DNA of 64,000 nucleotides, taken from positions 1 through 64,000 of the forward strand of contig NZ_JAHLOS010000014.1 of assembly GCF_018917525.1 (NCBI RefSeq), read 5' to 3'. How positions within the stretch are numbered: the first letter of the stretch is position 1; each line of letters begins with the position of its first letter. The notes under the pieces are model-generated. The model saw only the letters and a list, made by a program, of their open reading frames with translations, had not been told where the DNA came from and did no database searches. The DNA is from Enterococcus raffinosus. GTDB lineage: Bacteria; Bacillota; Bacilli; Lactobacillales; Enterococcaceae. Positions 35,692 through 45,233 of the stretch are shown one piece after another. The position numbers were made by a program, and so were the translations under genes.

Positions 35692-37440
35692 ATGGCGTAT
35701 CAAGCACTTTACCGCGTTTGGCGGTCGCAACGGTTTGATGACCTTGTTGGACAAGAAGCGATCACCAAAACGCTGAAAAATGCAATCCAACAACAGAAAA
35801 CTTCCCATGCCTATTTATTTACCGGTCCCCGCGGAACAGGGAAGACCAGTGCGGCGAAAATTTTTGCCAAAGCCATCAATTGTCCGAATAGTGTGGATGG
35901 GGAACCTTGCAACGAGTGTGAGATGTGCCGTTCGATCACCGATGGACGACAAGAAGACGTGATCGAGATTGATGCGGCCAGTAACAACGGTGTGGAAGAA
36001 ATTCGTTTTATTCGTGACCGAGCGAACTACGCGCCGACAACAGCGAAGTATAAAGTCTATATTATCGATGAAGTCCACATGCTTTCTACGGGCGCCTTCA
36101 ATGCCTTATTAAAAACATTAGAAGAACCAAAGGAGCATGTGATCTTTGTCTTAGCAACGACTGAACCACATAAGATTCCAGCTACGATCATTTCGCGAAC
36201 GCAACGATTTGATTTTAAACGTATTGATGTCCAAGCAATTATTGGACGGATGGCTTATATTCTTGAACAAAGCAATCAACCTTATGAAGAACAGGCGTTG
36301 TCTGTGATTGCACGAGCGGCTGAAGGTGGGATGCGGGATGCGTTAAGTATTTTGGACCAAGCGATTTCCTTTAGCAATGAGAAAATTACTTTAGAAGATG
36401 CACTAGCCGTGACGGGCAGCTTGACTACTGAAATGATGGACAGCTTTATCGGTGCTTGCCTGCAGCAAAATGTTAGCGGGGCACTAGAGGTTCTGGAAAA
36501 TATTTTAGCTGAGGGGAAAGAAGCTCGACGCTTAACGGAAGATTTGTTACTGTATTGTCGGGATTTGTTGATCTATCAGCAAGCACCCAAGCTATTGGAA
36601 AGTCGTGCAGCTTATTTAACTGAAACGTTCAAACAATTAGCGGGTTCTACGCCTTCTGACCGTTTGTATGCCATGATTAAAATTTTGAGCGAGACGCAAA
36701 ACGAGATTCGTTTTACCAATCATGCCAATGTTTATTTAGAAGTAGCGACGGTGAAATTAGCAACACCACAAACGACTGCCGATAGTGTGATTGCCAACTC
36801 TCCAAGCAATCAAGTGGCAATAGCGTCTGGGGCACAACCAGCAGATCAAGCAGAGTTAACGGCATTAAAGAATCAAATACAGCAGCTTCAAAATGAAGTT
36901 CAACAATTAAAAGCTAATCCAACAGTTGAAAAAGAAGAGCGTAAGGTGGCGCCGAAGAAAACCGCCAGTACCTATCGTGTTCCGACAGAACGTGTGTACC
37001 AAGTGTTAAGTGAGGCAACCAAAGATCATTTAGTCAATGTGAAGAATGTTTGGGAAGATTTGTTAATGGCATTGCCAGTTACTCAACGGGCGATGCTGAA
37101 AGCCAGCGAACCTATGGCAGCAGGTCCCGGCTTGATGTTGATCGCTTTTGATTATGAAATTGTTTGTCAACGAGCAGATAGCAGCGATGAGCTTCGCTTG
37201 AATATGCAAAACACTTTGAGTATGATGATCAAGGAATATACACCAGAGTTTGTCTTTATTACTCGTGAAAGCTGGCCACGTTTACGACAAGCTTTTGTCA
37301 GTCAGCATCATGATCGACCAGTAGCAGCTGAGACGAATGAGTCAGAGGATGACATTACTCTGATACCTGAAGAAAACAATGAAGTCGTAGAACAAGCAAA
37401 GAGCCTGTTTGGTGATCTGGTAACAATTAAAGATGATTAA
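35692..37440 (+). CDS. dnaX: DNA polymerase III gamma/tau subunit
   Basis: The 582-residue clamp-loader ATPase. Walker A GPRGTGKTSAAK near residues 45-56, four-cysteine zinc module (CPN..CNECEMC) near 64-79, Walker B DEVHM near 127 and the sensor segment SRTQRFDFKR near 169. After the AAA+ core a glutamine-rich linker with a coiled coil (about 385-410) leads to the tau domain. No AAAAAAG-type slippery site is seen, so gamma by frameshift is unlikely. The frame opens upstream of ATG 35692, but GAGGAG precedes this ATG. First gene of the dnaX-ybaB-recR block. Confidence 0.93.
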   Translation: MAYQALYRVWRSQRFDDLVGQEAITKTLKNAIQQQKTSHAYLFTGPRGTGKTSAAKIFAKAINCPNSVDGEPCNECEMCRSITDGRQEDVIEIDAASNNGVEEIRFIRDRANYAPTTAKYKVYIIDEVHMLSTGAFNALLKTLEEPKEHVIFVLATTEPHKIPATIISRTQRFDFKRIDVQAIIGRMAYILEQSNQPYEEQALSVIARAAEGGMRDALSILDQAISFSNEKITLEDALAVTGSLTTEMMDSFIGACLQQNVSGALEVLENILAEGKEARRLTEDLLLYCRDLLIYQQAPKLLESRAAYLTETFKQLAGSTPSDRLYAMIKILSETQNEIRFTNHANVYLEVATVKLATPQTTADSVIANSPSNQVAIASGAQPADQAELTALKNQIQQLQNEVQQLKANPTVEKEERKVAPKKTASTYRVPTERVYQVLSEATKDHLVNVKNVWEDLLMALPVTQRAMLKASEPMAAGPGLMLIAFDYEIVCQRADSSDELRLNMQNTLSMMIKEYTPEFVFITRESWPRLRQAFVSQHHDRPVAAETNESEDDITLIPEENNEVVEQAKSLFGDLVTIKDD

Positions 37441-37533
37441 GGGCAGCTAGTTTTTCTCTATACCTTGGGAATCATTGGTAAGCAGTTTTATGAAGTAATT
37501 TTATTAATTAGAATAAGGGAGCGAATAAATAAA

Positions 37534-37848
37534 ATGATGCGCGGAATGGGAAACATGCAAGGCATGATGAAACAAATGCAAAAAATGCAAAAAGAAATGG
37601 TGAAGGCTCAAGATGAGTTAAACGCCAAAGAATTCACTGGAAGTTCAACCAACGATTTAGTCACAGTTACCTTTAACGGGGATAAAACGATGAAAGCAAT
37701 GACAATTAATCCTGAGTTGATTGATCCAGAAGATCCTGACATGCTGCAGGACATGATTGTTTTAGCAGTAAATGATGCGATCACTAAGATTACAAAAGAA
37801 ACCGATCAAACGATGGGTAAATATACAAAGGGACTTCCTGGAATGTAA
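37534..37848 (+). CDS. ybaB: YbaB/EbfC nucleoid-associated protein
   Basis: A 104-residue DNA-binding protein, methionine and glycine rich at its N-terminus ([20 protein letters not shown]), with the conserved [20 protein letters not shown] core. It forms dimers that bind DNA next to the dnaX-recR repair genes. The open frame begins at 37465, but AAGGGAG at 37515-37521 and the family start point to ATG 37534. Lies between dnaX and recR, the usual order. Confidence 0.88.
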   Translation: MMRGMGNMQGMMKQMQKMQKEMVKAQDELNAKEFTGSSTNDLVTVTFNGDKTMKAMTINPELIDPEDPDMLQDMIVLAVNDAITKITKETDQTMGKYTKGLPGM

Positions 37849-37876
37849 GCGACTTTGTTCAGAGAGGAAGGACAGA

Positions 37877-38473
37877 ATGCAATATCCAGAACCAATTGCC
37901 AAGTTGATTGAAAGCTATATGAAGCTGCCGGGGATCGGCCAAAAGACAGCAACTCGCTTAGCCTTTTTTACGATTGATATGAAAGATGAGTCAGTGAATG
38001 AGTTTGCACGTTCGTTGATCAGTGTTAAGAGAGATTTGCGTTTTTGCAGTGTTTGTGGGAACATCACGGAAGAAGATCCTTGTGAGATTTGTTCGGATAC
38101 AACTCGAGACCGTAGCACGATTCTAGTTGTAGAAGAGCCAAAAGATGTGATGTCGATGGAAAAGGTTCGTGAATATCACGGTCTTTATCATGTCCTTCAC
38201 GGTGTTTTATCACCGATGGAAGGGACTGGTCCTGAAGATATCAATATTGCACCTTTAATCAAACGACTGCATGATGACGAAATCAAGGAAGTCATCATCG
38301 CAACGAATGCAACGACAGAAGGCGAAGCAACTGCAATGTATCTATCGCGTCTGATCAAACCAGCCGGAATCAAAGTTACGCGACTCGCTCATGGTTTGTC
38401 AGTCGGCAGCGATATCGAGTATGCTGATGAGATCACTTTATTGAAAGCAGTGGAAGGACGCCGTGAATTATAA
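37877..38473 (+). CDS. recR: Recombination mediator RecR
   Basis: A 198-residue protein of the RecFOR gap-repair pathway. Helix-hairpin-helix ([15 protein letters not shown]) near residues 17-31, C4 zinc finger [16 protein letters not shown] near 57-72, Toprim domain with VVEEPKDVM near 85, and the C-terminal Walker-B-like segment. It loads RecA with RecO. GAGGAAGG precedes ATG 37877, although an open frame exists upstream overlapping ybaB. Confidence 0.92.
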   Translation: MQYPEPIAKLIESYMKLPGIGQKTATRLAFFTIDMKDESVNEFARSLISVKRDLRFCSVCGNITEEDPCEICSDTTRDRSTILVVEEPKDVMSMEKVREYHGLYHVLHGVLSPMEGTGPEDINIAPLIKRLHDDEIKEVIIATNATTEGEATAMYLSRLIKPAGIKVTRLAHGLSVGSDIEYADEITLLKAVEGRREL

Positions 38474-38532
38474 AGATTTCGCGGTGTTTTTTTAAGAGAC
38501 AGAAGATCATAATTATTTTGGGGGACTAGAAC

Positions 38533-39177
38533 GTGAACGGATTATTTATTACGATTGAGGGGCCAGACGGCGCTGGGAAAACCAGTGTTCTGAATGAACT
38601 CTATCCTAGATTACAATTAACGGCGAAAAGATCCATCGTCAAAACAAGAGAACCTGGAGGCATCCCGATCGCAGAAAAAATTCGCCACGTGATCCTTGAC
38701 CCTAGCAATGATCGAATGGATGATCGAACGGAGGCTCTGCTTTATGCCGCAGCACGCCGTCAGCATCTGATTGAAAAGGTCTGGCCTGCGCTTGATGAAG
38801 ATAAGATTGTTTTATGTGATCGCTTTGTTGATAGTTCATTAGCTTATCAGGGTGCCGGTCGTGGTATCGGTATAGAAGAAGTTGCTAAGATCAATGAATT
38901 TGCGATTGAAGGTACAACGCCCGACATCACGCTGTATCTGGATGTTGATTCTGATACTGGCTTGCAACGAATCATGAAGAACCGAACCAATCAAATTGAC
39001 CGTTTGGACTCGGAAGGGTTACAATTTCATCAGAGGGTCCGTCATGCTTATCTAAAATTAGCAGAAGAAAATCCAGATCGGATCATAAAAATCGATGCTC
39101 GGAAGCGTTTAGACGAAGTCGTGAGAGCTTGTTTTTACGAATTGTTGACACGCTATCCAGACTATTTCCAATCATGA
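38533..39177 (+). CDS. tmk: Thymidylate kinase
   Basis: A 214-residue enzyme phosphorylating dTMP to dTDP. P-loop GPDGAGKTS at residues 10-18, REPGG near 41-45, and DRFVDSSLAYQGAGRGI near 95-111 are the dTMP kinase motifs. Start is GTG 38533, with GGGGG 10 bases before. It follows recR directly; the yaaL-type gene present between them in some bacilli is absent. Confidence 0.92.
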   Translation: MNGLFITIEGPDGAGKTSVLNELYPRLQLTAKRSIVKTREPGGIPIAEKIRHVILDPSNDRMDDRTEALLYAAARRQHLIEKVWPALDEDKIVLCDRFVDSSLAYQGAGRGIGIEEVAKINEFAIEGTTPDITLYLDVDSDTGLQRIMKNRTNQIDRLDSEGLQFHQRVRHAYLKLAEENPDRIIKIDARKRLDEVVRACFYELLTRYPDYFQS

Positions 39178-39186
39178 GAGGTGTAA

Positions 39187-39519
<333 letters not shown>

Positions 39520-39520
39520 G

Positions 39521-40459
39521 ATGGAAGAAGCGAAAAAACTCCAGACAATTCAGCCCATTGTTTTTCGCCAATTACAAAACAGTTTTGAGCATGGGCGTTT
39601 GGCCCATGCTTATCTTTTTGAAGGCGACCAAGGAACAGGCAAAGCAGAATTGGCACTATGGTTTGCCAAGCATCAGTTCTGTTTAAATTTGCAAGAAGGA
39701 ATGCCTTGCGAAAACTGTAATAATTGTCTGCGAATCACCAGTAAAGATCATCCCGATGTAGTTGAAATTGAACCAGATGGTCAATCTATTAAAGTTGATC
39801 AAATTCGAGCGCTACAAAGTGAATTGACCAAGAGCGGCTTTGAATCTGCGAAAAAAGTCGTGATTATTCACCAAGCGGAGAAAATGAATTTGAACTCGGC
39901 GAATAGCCTATTAAAGTTTTTGGAAGAACCACCAGCCAACTTTATGATTATTTTAGAGACTCAATCGTTAGGGAAAATTTTACCTACGATTCGCTCTCGA
40001 TGTCAGATCATCCACTTCCAAGCGTTGTCCACAGAACGCTTGCAGTCCCGTTTAGAGGCAGATCAAATCCCTGAAAAAACTGCAAAACTCTTAGTAAATT
40101 TAACAAATAGTTATACAAAAGCTGTTGAAATCTCAAAAGATGAATGGTTTAATGAAGCTAGAGATGTTGTTATTCAATGGTTTAATTATCTCGAAAAAAA
40201 TGATCCGCAAGCGTTTATCTATGTTCAGAAAAAAATGGTCAGGACGTTTAAAGACAAGTCACAGCAACAGCTCGCCTTTGAGATGTTGGCGTATTTTGTG
40301 AAAGAAAAACGCGATCAAGTGATGAGACAAAATCAAATAGACGTAGAAAAATACAATTACCTATTAGAAGACGTTTTATCCGCCAGTCAGAAACTAGAAG
40401 CAAACGTATCATTTCAAAATATCGCAGAACAAATAACGTTACACATCGTTTTTGCTTAA
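39521..40459 (+). CDS. holB: DNA polymerase III delta-prime subunit
   Basis: A 312-residue AAA+ clamp-loader subunit. P-loop-like GDQGTGKAELAL near residues 35-46, zinc module CENCNNC near 62-68, the segment EKMNLNSANSLLKFLEEPP near 115-133 and SRC sensor near 160. The start ATG 39521 is one base from the darA stop, with no strong ribosome site, so translation is probably coupled. Longer upstream frames overlap darA and are not credible. Confidence 0.88.
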   Translation: MEEAKKLQTIQPIVFRQLQNSFEHGRLAHAYLFEGDQGTGKAELALWFAKHQFCLNLQEGMPCENCNNCLRITSKDHPDVVEIEPDGQSIKVDQIRALQSELTKSGFESAKKVVIIHQAEKMNLNSANSLLKFLEEPPANFMIILETQSLGKILPTIRSRCQIIHFQALSTERLQSRLEADQIPEKTAKLLVNLTNSYTKAVEISKDEWFNEARDVVIQWFNYLEKNDPQAFIYVQKKMVRTFKDKSQQQLAFEMLAYFVKEKRDQVMRQNQIDVEKYNYLLEDVLSASQKLEANVSFQNIAEQITLHIVFA

Positions 40460-40485
40460 CGTTATTTAAGAGAGTAGGGAGAACC

Positions 40486-41298
40486 ATGGTTGAAGTTGTG
40501 GGTGTTCGTTTTAGGGATGCAGGGCATATTTATTATTACGCGCCAGGTAAAAACGAATATTTTTATAATGATAAAGTCTTGGTCGAGTCACAGCAGGCGC
40601 ACCAGATTGCGACAGTGGCAATTCCAAAAATAGAGATTGAAAAAAAAGATTTGTCCGATGATTTAAAAACAATTTTACATAAAGCATCAGACAAGGAATT
40701 AAAGAAAGTAGCTCAAAACGAAGCGGATGCAGAAGCAGCCTTCAAGACTGCCAAGGAAAAGATTCGCGCTCATGAGTTGGAAATGAAATTGATCCAAGTA
40801 GAATATACGTTTGATCGCAGTAAAATGATTTTTTATTTTACTGCAGACGGACGGATTGATTTTCGTGAGCTGGTCAAAGATTTAGCAGGTGTTTTTCGCA
40901 CGCGAATCGAATTACGGCAGATCGGTGTTCGTGATGAAGCGAAGATTCTAGGTGGAATCGGGCCATGTGGGCGACCGCTATGTTGTTCGACCTTCTTAGG
41001 TGACTTTATTCCGGTTTCAATCAAAATGGCCAAAGATCAAGGATTGTCGTTGAATCCAACGAAAATCTCTGGACTTTGCGGTCGTTTGATGTGCTGTTTG
41101 AAATATGAAAACGGTGAATATGAAGCCGCGAAAAAAGAAATGCCTGATTACGGCAAGGAAATTAATACGCCAGAAGGTCGGGGAAAAGTAATCGGCTTGA
41201 ATTTACTTAGTAAAGTAGTTAAAGTTCGTTTGTTTGGTCGTGATGCGACGATTGATTTTGATTATCAAGAACTAGTTGAAGCGGGTGAGCTGTCATGA
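40486..41298 (+). CDS. ricT: RicT (YaaT), PSP1-domain protein
   Basis: A 270-residue protein of the PSP1 family. Cysteine pairs CGRPLCCSTFLGDF near residues 163-176 and CGRLMCCLKYENGEY near 200-214 bind iron-sulfur clusters in the Bacillus RicAFT complex, which assists RNase Y-dependent RNA maturation. AGGGAG precedes ATG 40486. Ends with a four-base overlap (ATGA) with yabA. Confidence 0.9.
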   Translation: MVEVVGVRFRDAGHIYYYAPGKNEYFYNDKVLVESQQAHQIATVAIPKIEIEKKDLSDDLKTILHKASDKELKKVAQNEADAEAAFKTAKEKIRAHELEMKLIQVEYTFDRSKMIFYFTADGRIDFRELVKDLAGVFRTRIELRQIGVRDEAKILGGIGPCGRPLCCSTFLGDFIPVSIKMAKDQGLSLNPTKISGLCGRLMCCLKYENGEYEAAKKEMPDYGKEINTPEGRGKVIGLNLLSKVVKVRLFGRDATIDFDYQELVEAGELS

Positions 41299-41645
41299 TG
41301 GATCGACGTTCCTTGTATGATGGGTTGAATCAATTGGAGCTGGATATGCAAAAGAATCTCGAAGATTTAGTTTCGATGAAGGAGACCTTGCTGGAGCTCG
41401 TTGAAAAAAATGCTAAATTAGAGATGGAAAATGAACGCTTACGCGAACGGATTCGTGAGATTGATGAGAAGAAGTCCCCGGTTTTGGATGAACGCCAAGA
41501 GTTATCAGAATCTCGTTTAAATCTTGAAAAAATTTATGAAGATGGCTTTCACGTCTGTAACTTACTTTACGGATCAAGGCGTGAAGCAGATGAGCCCTGT
41601 GCTTTTTGTTTGGACGTCATCTATCGTGAAAGCAAACAAAAATAA
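41295..41645 (+). CDS. yabA: Replication initiation regulator YabA
   Basis: A 116-residue protein that restrains initiation by binding DnaA and the sliding clamp. An N-terminal coiled coil (about residues 8-60) is followed by a linker and a C-terminal zinc domain with FHVCNLLYG, CAFCLDVIY (H-C-CxxC ligands). The start ATG overlaps the stop of ricT. Order ricT-yabA-rsmI is conserved in Firmicutes. Confidence 0.9.
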   Translation: MMDRRSLYDGLNQLELDMQKNLEDLVSMKETLLELVEKNAKLEMENERLRERIREIDEKKSPVLDERQELSESRLNLEKIYEDGFHVCNLLYGSRREADEPCAFCLDVIYRESKQK

Positions 41646-41659
41646 AATGAGTTGAAATA

Positions 41660-41693
41660 GTGGGTATGACGCTGTTCGTCACACCCGCTTTTT
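41660..41693 (+). terminator. Rho-independent terminator after yabA
   Basis: GGGTATGACG and CGTCACACCC pair (with one mismatch) around CTGTT, then GCTTTTTT. Confidence 0.75.
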
Positions 41694-41811
41694 TGGTCAG
41701 TTTTGGATATGAGATAGCTTTAGTTTTCTAGGTAATAGATTGAATTTTCGAGAGAATTTGAAATAGTAAGTTTTCCAGAAAAAATGATGAAGATGAGTTA
41801 GGAGAATGATC

Positions 41812-42666
41812 GTGAAGATCCAAAAAAGTTTCGCACAGGAAGTTGGTACACTGTATTTAGTTCCGACACCCATCGGTAATTTGGAGGATATGACTTTCCG
41901 TGCGGTCAAGACACTACAATCCGTTGATTTGATCGCCAGTGAGGATACAAGGAATACTCAGAAGCTGCTGAATCACTTTGAGGTGAAGGTTCCACAAAAG
42001 AGCCTACATGAACATAACTATAACGAAAGAATCCCTGAGTTATTGGACTTTTTAAAAAAGGGTCAATCAATTGCTCAGGTCAGCGATGCTGGAATGCCTT
42101 CAATCAGTGATCCGGGACATGAGTTAGTCGTAGCTTGTATAGAAGAGGATATTCCAGTGGTTGCCTTACCAGGAGCCACTGCCGGCATGACAGCTCTGAT
42201 TGCGTCTGGATTGTTGCCTCAACCCTTTTATTTTTATGGATTTTTACAACGAAAGAAAAGTACTCAGAAGAAAGAATTAGAAGAGTTGAAAAATCAGACA
42301 GCAACATTGATTTTCTATGAATCGCCTCATCGTGTAAAAGAAACACTCAAAAATATTTCTGAAATTCTTGGCAACCGTGATGTGGTGATTTGTCGGGAAT
42401 TAACTAAACTTTATGAGGAGTACCTGCGAGGGACGGCAACGGAATTAATGGAGTATCTATCAGAGCATTCCTTAAAAGGAGAGTGCTGCTTGTTAGTTTC
42501 TGGTACAACAGAGGTAGTGGAAGAGGAAGTATTCGAGGGAACGTTGAAAGAACAGGTTGAAGCATTGGTTGAAGAAGGACAGCTTGCTAAAGAAGCGATC
42601 AAGTCGGTAGCCAAACGACATGGATTGAAGAAACAAGATGTTTACAGAGAATACCACGAGCTATAA
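41812..42666 (+). CDS. rsmI: 16S rRNA 2'-O-ribose C1402 methyltransferase
   Basis: A 284-residue SAM-dependent enzyme that 2'-O-methylates C1402 in the decoding centre of 16S rRNA. LYLVPTPIGNLEDMTFRAV near the N-terminus, SDAGMPSISDPGHELV near residues 88-103, and PGATAGMTALIASGL are the RsmI motifs. The AGGAG at 41800-41804 leaves only one base to ATG 41806 but seven to GTG 41812, so GTG is the likely start. Confidence 0.9.
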   Translation: MKIQKSFAQEVGTLYLVPTPIGNLEDMTFRAVKTLQSVDLIASEDTRNTQKLLNHFEVKVPQKSLHEHNYNERIPELLDFLKKGQSIAQVSDAGMPSISDPGHELVVACIEEDIPVVALPGATAGMTALIASGLLPQPFYFYGFLQRKKSTQKKELEELKNQTATLIFYESPHRVKETLKNISEILGNRDVVICRELTKLYEEYLRGTATELMEYLSEHSLKGECCLLVSGTTEVVEEEVFEGTLKEQVEALVEEGQLAKEAIKSVAKRHGLKKQDVYREYHEL

Positions 42667-42694
42667 GAGCAGGATTACATTCCTGCTCTTTTTA
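42666..42694 (+). terminator. Rho-independent terminator after rsmI
   Basis: AGAGCAGGA / TCCTGCTCT with a six-base loop, then TTTTT. Confidence 0.8.
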
Positions 42695-42778
42695 TGTGAG
42701 TTTTTCTAACATAGAAAGTGATTAAATTAGAAAAATATGAAAAAAATGAGTGGAAACTCTTTTTTTATTCGAAAATGA

Positions 42779-42795
42779 TGTTAGAATACTTAACA
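42779..42795. promoter_or_regulatory. GlnR/TnrA box overlapping the amt -10
   Basis: TGTTAGAATACTTAACA fits TGTnA-N7-TnACA exactly. The same bases contain an extended -10 (TGTTAGAAT), so a bound repressor would block RNA polymerase. It lies 22 bases before the amt start codon. Confidence 0.75.
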
Positions 42796-42817
42796 TAAAA
42801 AGAAATGGAGTGGTTTG

Positions 42818-44032
42818 ATGGCAGCGAATATTGCATTTATTTTGATTTGTTCAGGATTAGTTTTTCTCATGACACCCGCATTAGCATTTTTCTATGGTGG
42901 GTTAGAACGACGGAAAAATATTTTGAACACGATGATGATGGTTATTTGTACAATGGGATTAGCATCCTTGATCTGGATAGTGTTTGGCTACTCGCTATCT
43001 TTCAGTGGTGGTGGAGACTTTATCGGGAATTTGGACAAAGTACTTTTTAACGGTGTCTCTATGACTAAAGGTGATGGAATTCCAGAAGGATTATTCGCTT
43101 TCTTTCAAATGATGTTTGCTTTGATTACGACAGCGATTTTAACAGGATCAGTTGCTGGACGGATGCGGTTTTCTGCGATTTTTCTATTTATCGCGATTTG
43201 GTTGGTCGTCGTTTACTTCCCAATGGCGCATATGGTTTGGGGCGGCGGCTTCCTCGATAAGATCGGCTCAATCGATTTCGCCGGCGGAAATGTTGTACAC
43301 ATTAGTTCAGGAATCTCGGGGTTGGTTTTAGCAATCGTATTAGGTCGTCGTCGCGAGTATCATCTTGGTGACTATCGACCACATAATGTTCCTTTTGTTG
43401 TTTTGGGAACAGGCCTTTTATGGTTTGGCTGGTTTGGATTTAATGGCGGGTCAGCGTTAGCGGCGGATGGCTTGGCGATTCATGCAATAATTACTACAAA
43501 TACAGCGGCCGCCTGTGCAATGTTGTCTTGGATGTTGATTGAGAAAGTTTTAAATGGCAAACCAACTGTTGTTGGCGCATGTACAGGTGCTGTTGTAGGT
43601 TTAGTCGCCATTACACCTGGGGCTGGATTTGTTTCGATTTGGTCTAGTCTGTTAATTGGTGCTTTGGTAAGTCCATTTTGTTTCTTCTTCATTTCAGTCA
43701 TTAAGCAAAAGCTTGGGTTTGATGATGCTTTGGATGCTTTCGGTTGTCATGGTGTCGGTGGAATTTTTGGCGGAATCGTAACAGGGATTTTCGCTGATCC
43801 TTCTGTGGGAGGAAGAGTCGGGCTAATTTATGGCGAGACTCATTTATTCATCGCACAAATTGAAAGTGTGCTGTTTACGCTAGTATTTGCTGGAGCAGCA
43901 AGCTACTTGATTATTTCATTAATTAGAGCATTTATGCCTATTCGAGTATCACAACAGGAAGAAGCATTGGGGCTGGATAAAATCGAGCATGATGAAAATG
44001 CATATCCGACATTTATGGGAATGGATTCTTAA
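42818..44032 (+). CDS. amt: Ammonium transporter (Amt/NrgA)
   Basis: A 404-residue channel protein with eleven membrane helices. The start MAANIAFILICSGLVFLMTPALAFFYGGL is family-typical in content, and the twin histidines appear in MAHMVWGGGFLD (first) and FGCHGVGGIFGGIVTG (second). It moves ammonium or ammonia into the cell under nitrogen limitation. ATG 42818 is seven bases from GGAG; TTG 42815 is less likely. Forms an operon with glnK and carries a GlnR box on its promoter. Confidence 0.9.
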   Translation: MAANIAFILICSGLVFLMTPALAFFYGGLERRKNILNTMMMVICTMGLASLIWIVFGYSLSFSGGGDFIGNLDKVLFNGVSMTKGDGIPEGLFAFFQMMFALITTAILTGSVAGRMRFSAIFLFIAIWLVVVYFPMAHMVWGGGFLDKIGSIDFAGGNVVHISSGISGLVLAIVLGRRREYHLGDYRPHNVPFVVLGTGLLWFGWFGFNGGSALAADGLAIHAIITTNTAAACAMLSWMLIEKVLNGKPTVVGACTGAVVGLVAITPGAGFVSIWSSLLIGALVSPFCFFFISVIKQKLGFDDALDAFGCHGVGGIFGGIVTGIFADPSVGGRVGLIYGETHLFIAQIESVLFTLVFAGAASYLIISLIRAFMPIRVSQQEEALGLDKIEHDENAYPTFMGMDS

Positions 44033-44053
44033 AAATAGCCTGAGGAGGACGCA

Positions 44054-44398
44054 ATGAAAAAAGTCGAAGCGATTATTAGACAAGAAAAATTAGAGACGAT
44101 CAAAGCAGCGCTTGATCAAGAAATAGAAGTGAACGGGATGACAGTCAGTCAAGTATTAGGCTGTGGGCTTCAAAAGGGTCAAAAAAGTCATGTTCGCGGT
44201 CAGGAAGTTATTACCACATTGTTACCTAAAGTGTCGGTGAGTTTCATCTTAGCGGATGAAGATGTCGAGCGAGTGATTGACTTGATTTTAGAAATGTGTC
44301 AATCGGAGGAATGCGGAACAGGTAAAATATTTGTTTATCCGATTGAAGAAGCAATTCGTATTCGTACACGCGAAACAGGCAAAGCAGCGATTCAATAA
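44054..44398 (+). CDS. glnK: PII nitrogen regulatory protein (GlnK/NrgB type)
   Basis: A 114-residue PII protein that reads ATP/ADP and 2-oxoglutarate and gates the Amt channel. MKKVEAIIRQEKLETIKAAL opens the fold; the T-loop reads GCGLQKGQKSHVRGQEVITT, in which the uridylylated tyrosine of enterobacterial PII is replaced by valine, as expected for Firmicutes without GlnD. GKIFVYPIEEAIRIRTRETG is the C-terminal nucleotide site. Lies 21 bases behind amt. Confidence 0.9.
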   Translation: MKKVEAIIRQEKLETIKAALDQEIEVNGMTVSQVLGCGLQKGQKSHVRGQEVITTLLPKVSVSFILADEDVERVIDLILEMCQSEECGTGKIFVYPIEEAIRIRTRETGKAAIQ

Positions 44399-44400
44399 TA

Positions 44401-44445
44401 AAACACCTGTCTAAGAATTTGGTTCTTTCTTAGACAGGTGTTTTT
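44401..44445. terminator. Bidirectional terminator
   Basis: AACACCTGTCTAAGAA pairs with TTCTTAGACAGGTGTT around a short loop, followed by TTT. Serves glnK and the leftward PH/SHOCT gene. Confidence 0.8.
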
Positions 44446-44983
44446 AATTAAGAATATCTTCCTTAATTTTTGTAAATTCTGCTTCTGTTAAAATTCCTTG
44501 ATCCAGTAGTTCCTTCATCTTTAGAAGTTGTTCGGCTTTGCTTAATTGATTCTCAGAGTTATTTTCTTTAGTGACGAGTTGAATATTTTCCTTTAATTGT
44601 GTCAGTACTTTTGGAGCCTCTTCTTCTGTTAGGACAATTTTAATTGTTCCTTCCAAAGAAGTAACTTCTAATATATCTAAGCTGGTTTCTTTTGTTAATC
44701 GAAGATCTTGGAGATTTGTTAAAGGGATGACTTTGAAATCATCACCGATGAACTTCTTTTGCCCTAATATAAAACGTTGATCAGTCAAGGCGTATGCATA
44801 AAAACCATCATTCTTTGTAGCAGATGTTCGATTGTGCAGTCCGATAAAGCAAATTAGTACTTCTTCATTCGGCCTAAGCTGCTTTTCTAAGACAGAAAAA
44901 AGTCTGACACTCCATTGACGATCAGAACCAGAGAAAAATCCGGTATCTTGACAGAATTGGTACATTTCCTCGGCAGTTTTCAT
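44444..44983 (-). CDS. Bacterial PH-like domain plus SHOCT domain protein
   Basis: A 179-residue soluble protein. Residues about 35-125 have the beta-rich pattern of bacterial pleckstrin-homology proteins (VLICFIGLHNRTSATKNDGFYAYALTDQRFILGQ, broken here as ALTDQRFILGQ and IPLTNLQDLRLTKETS). The last 35 residues (LLKMKELLDQGILTEAEFTK) are a SHOCT domain. Function of such pairs is unknown; they may assist oligomerisation or membrane contact. Single gene with its own terminator shared with glnK. Confidence 0.65.
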   Translation of the reverse strand: MKTAEEMYQFCQDTGFFSGSDRQWSVRLFSVLEKQLRPNEEVLICFIGLHNRTSATKNDGFYAYALTDQRFILGQKKFIGDDFKVIPLTNLQDLRLTKETSLDILEVTSLEGTIKIVLTEEEAPKVLTQLKENIQLVTKENNSENQLSKAEQLLKMKELLDQGILTEAEFTKIKEDILN

Positions 44984-45160
44984 AATCCACCCCCTTGTTT
45001 TATTAGTTTCAGTTTAGCAAAACTTGGAAACGTAAACAAATTATTGTTTAGGTGATTTGTTTGTAGTCGATTTTACAAATGAAGTAGAACTGACAGCTAC
45101 CTCCAAAAAAGGTGATCCTTTTTCGAAGCCCGCGAAAAAGGATTAGATTTTCGTCACGCA

Positions 45161-45208
45161 TACGATTCCACTAATCGCGCTAAAGCGCGAAGTGGAACTC
45201 GCAAAAAA
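45161..45208. repeat. Hairpin repeat, copy C
   Basis: TACGATTCCACTAA, inner stem CGCGC/GCGCG, then AGTGGAACTCGCAAAAAA. Flanks equal those of the copy at 15279, with a different but still complementary inner stem. The surrounding 44984-45497 gap has no credible protein gene. Confidence 0.65.
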
Positions 45209-45233
45209 ACCACCATAGCCGTCACTATGGTGG
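45203..45233 (-). terminator. Orphan leftward terminator
   Basis: Read leftward, CCACCATAG and CTATGGTGG pair around TGACGG and are followed by seven T residues. No leftward gene lies upstream of it, so it may end a small RNA transcribed from somewhere in 45240-45480. Confidence 0.5.

Noticed and set aside
35692-37440. Programmed frameshift in dnaX producing a gamma form
   Set aside because: No AAAAAAG-type slippery heptamer with downstream hairpin was found; the adenine runs present are not in the right frame context.
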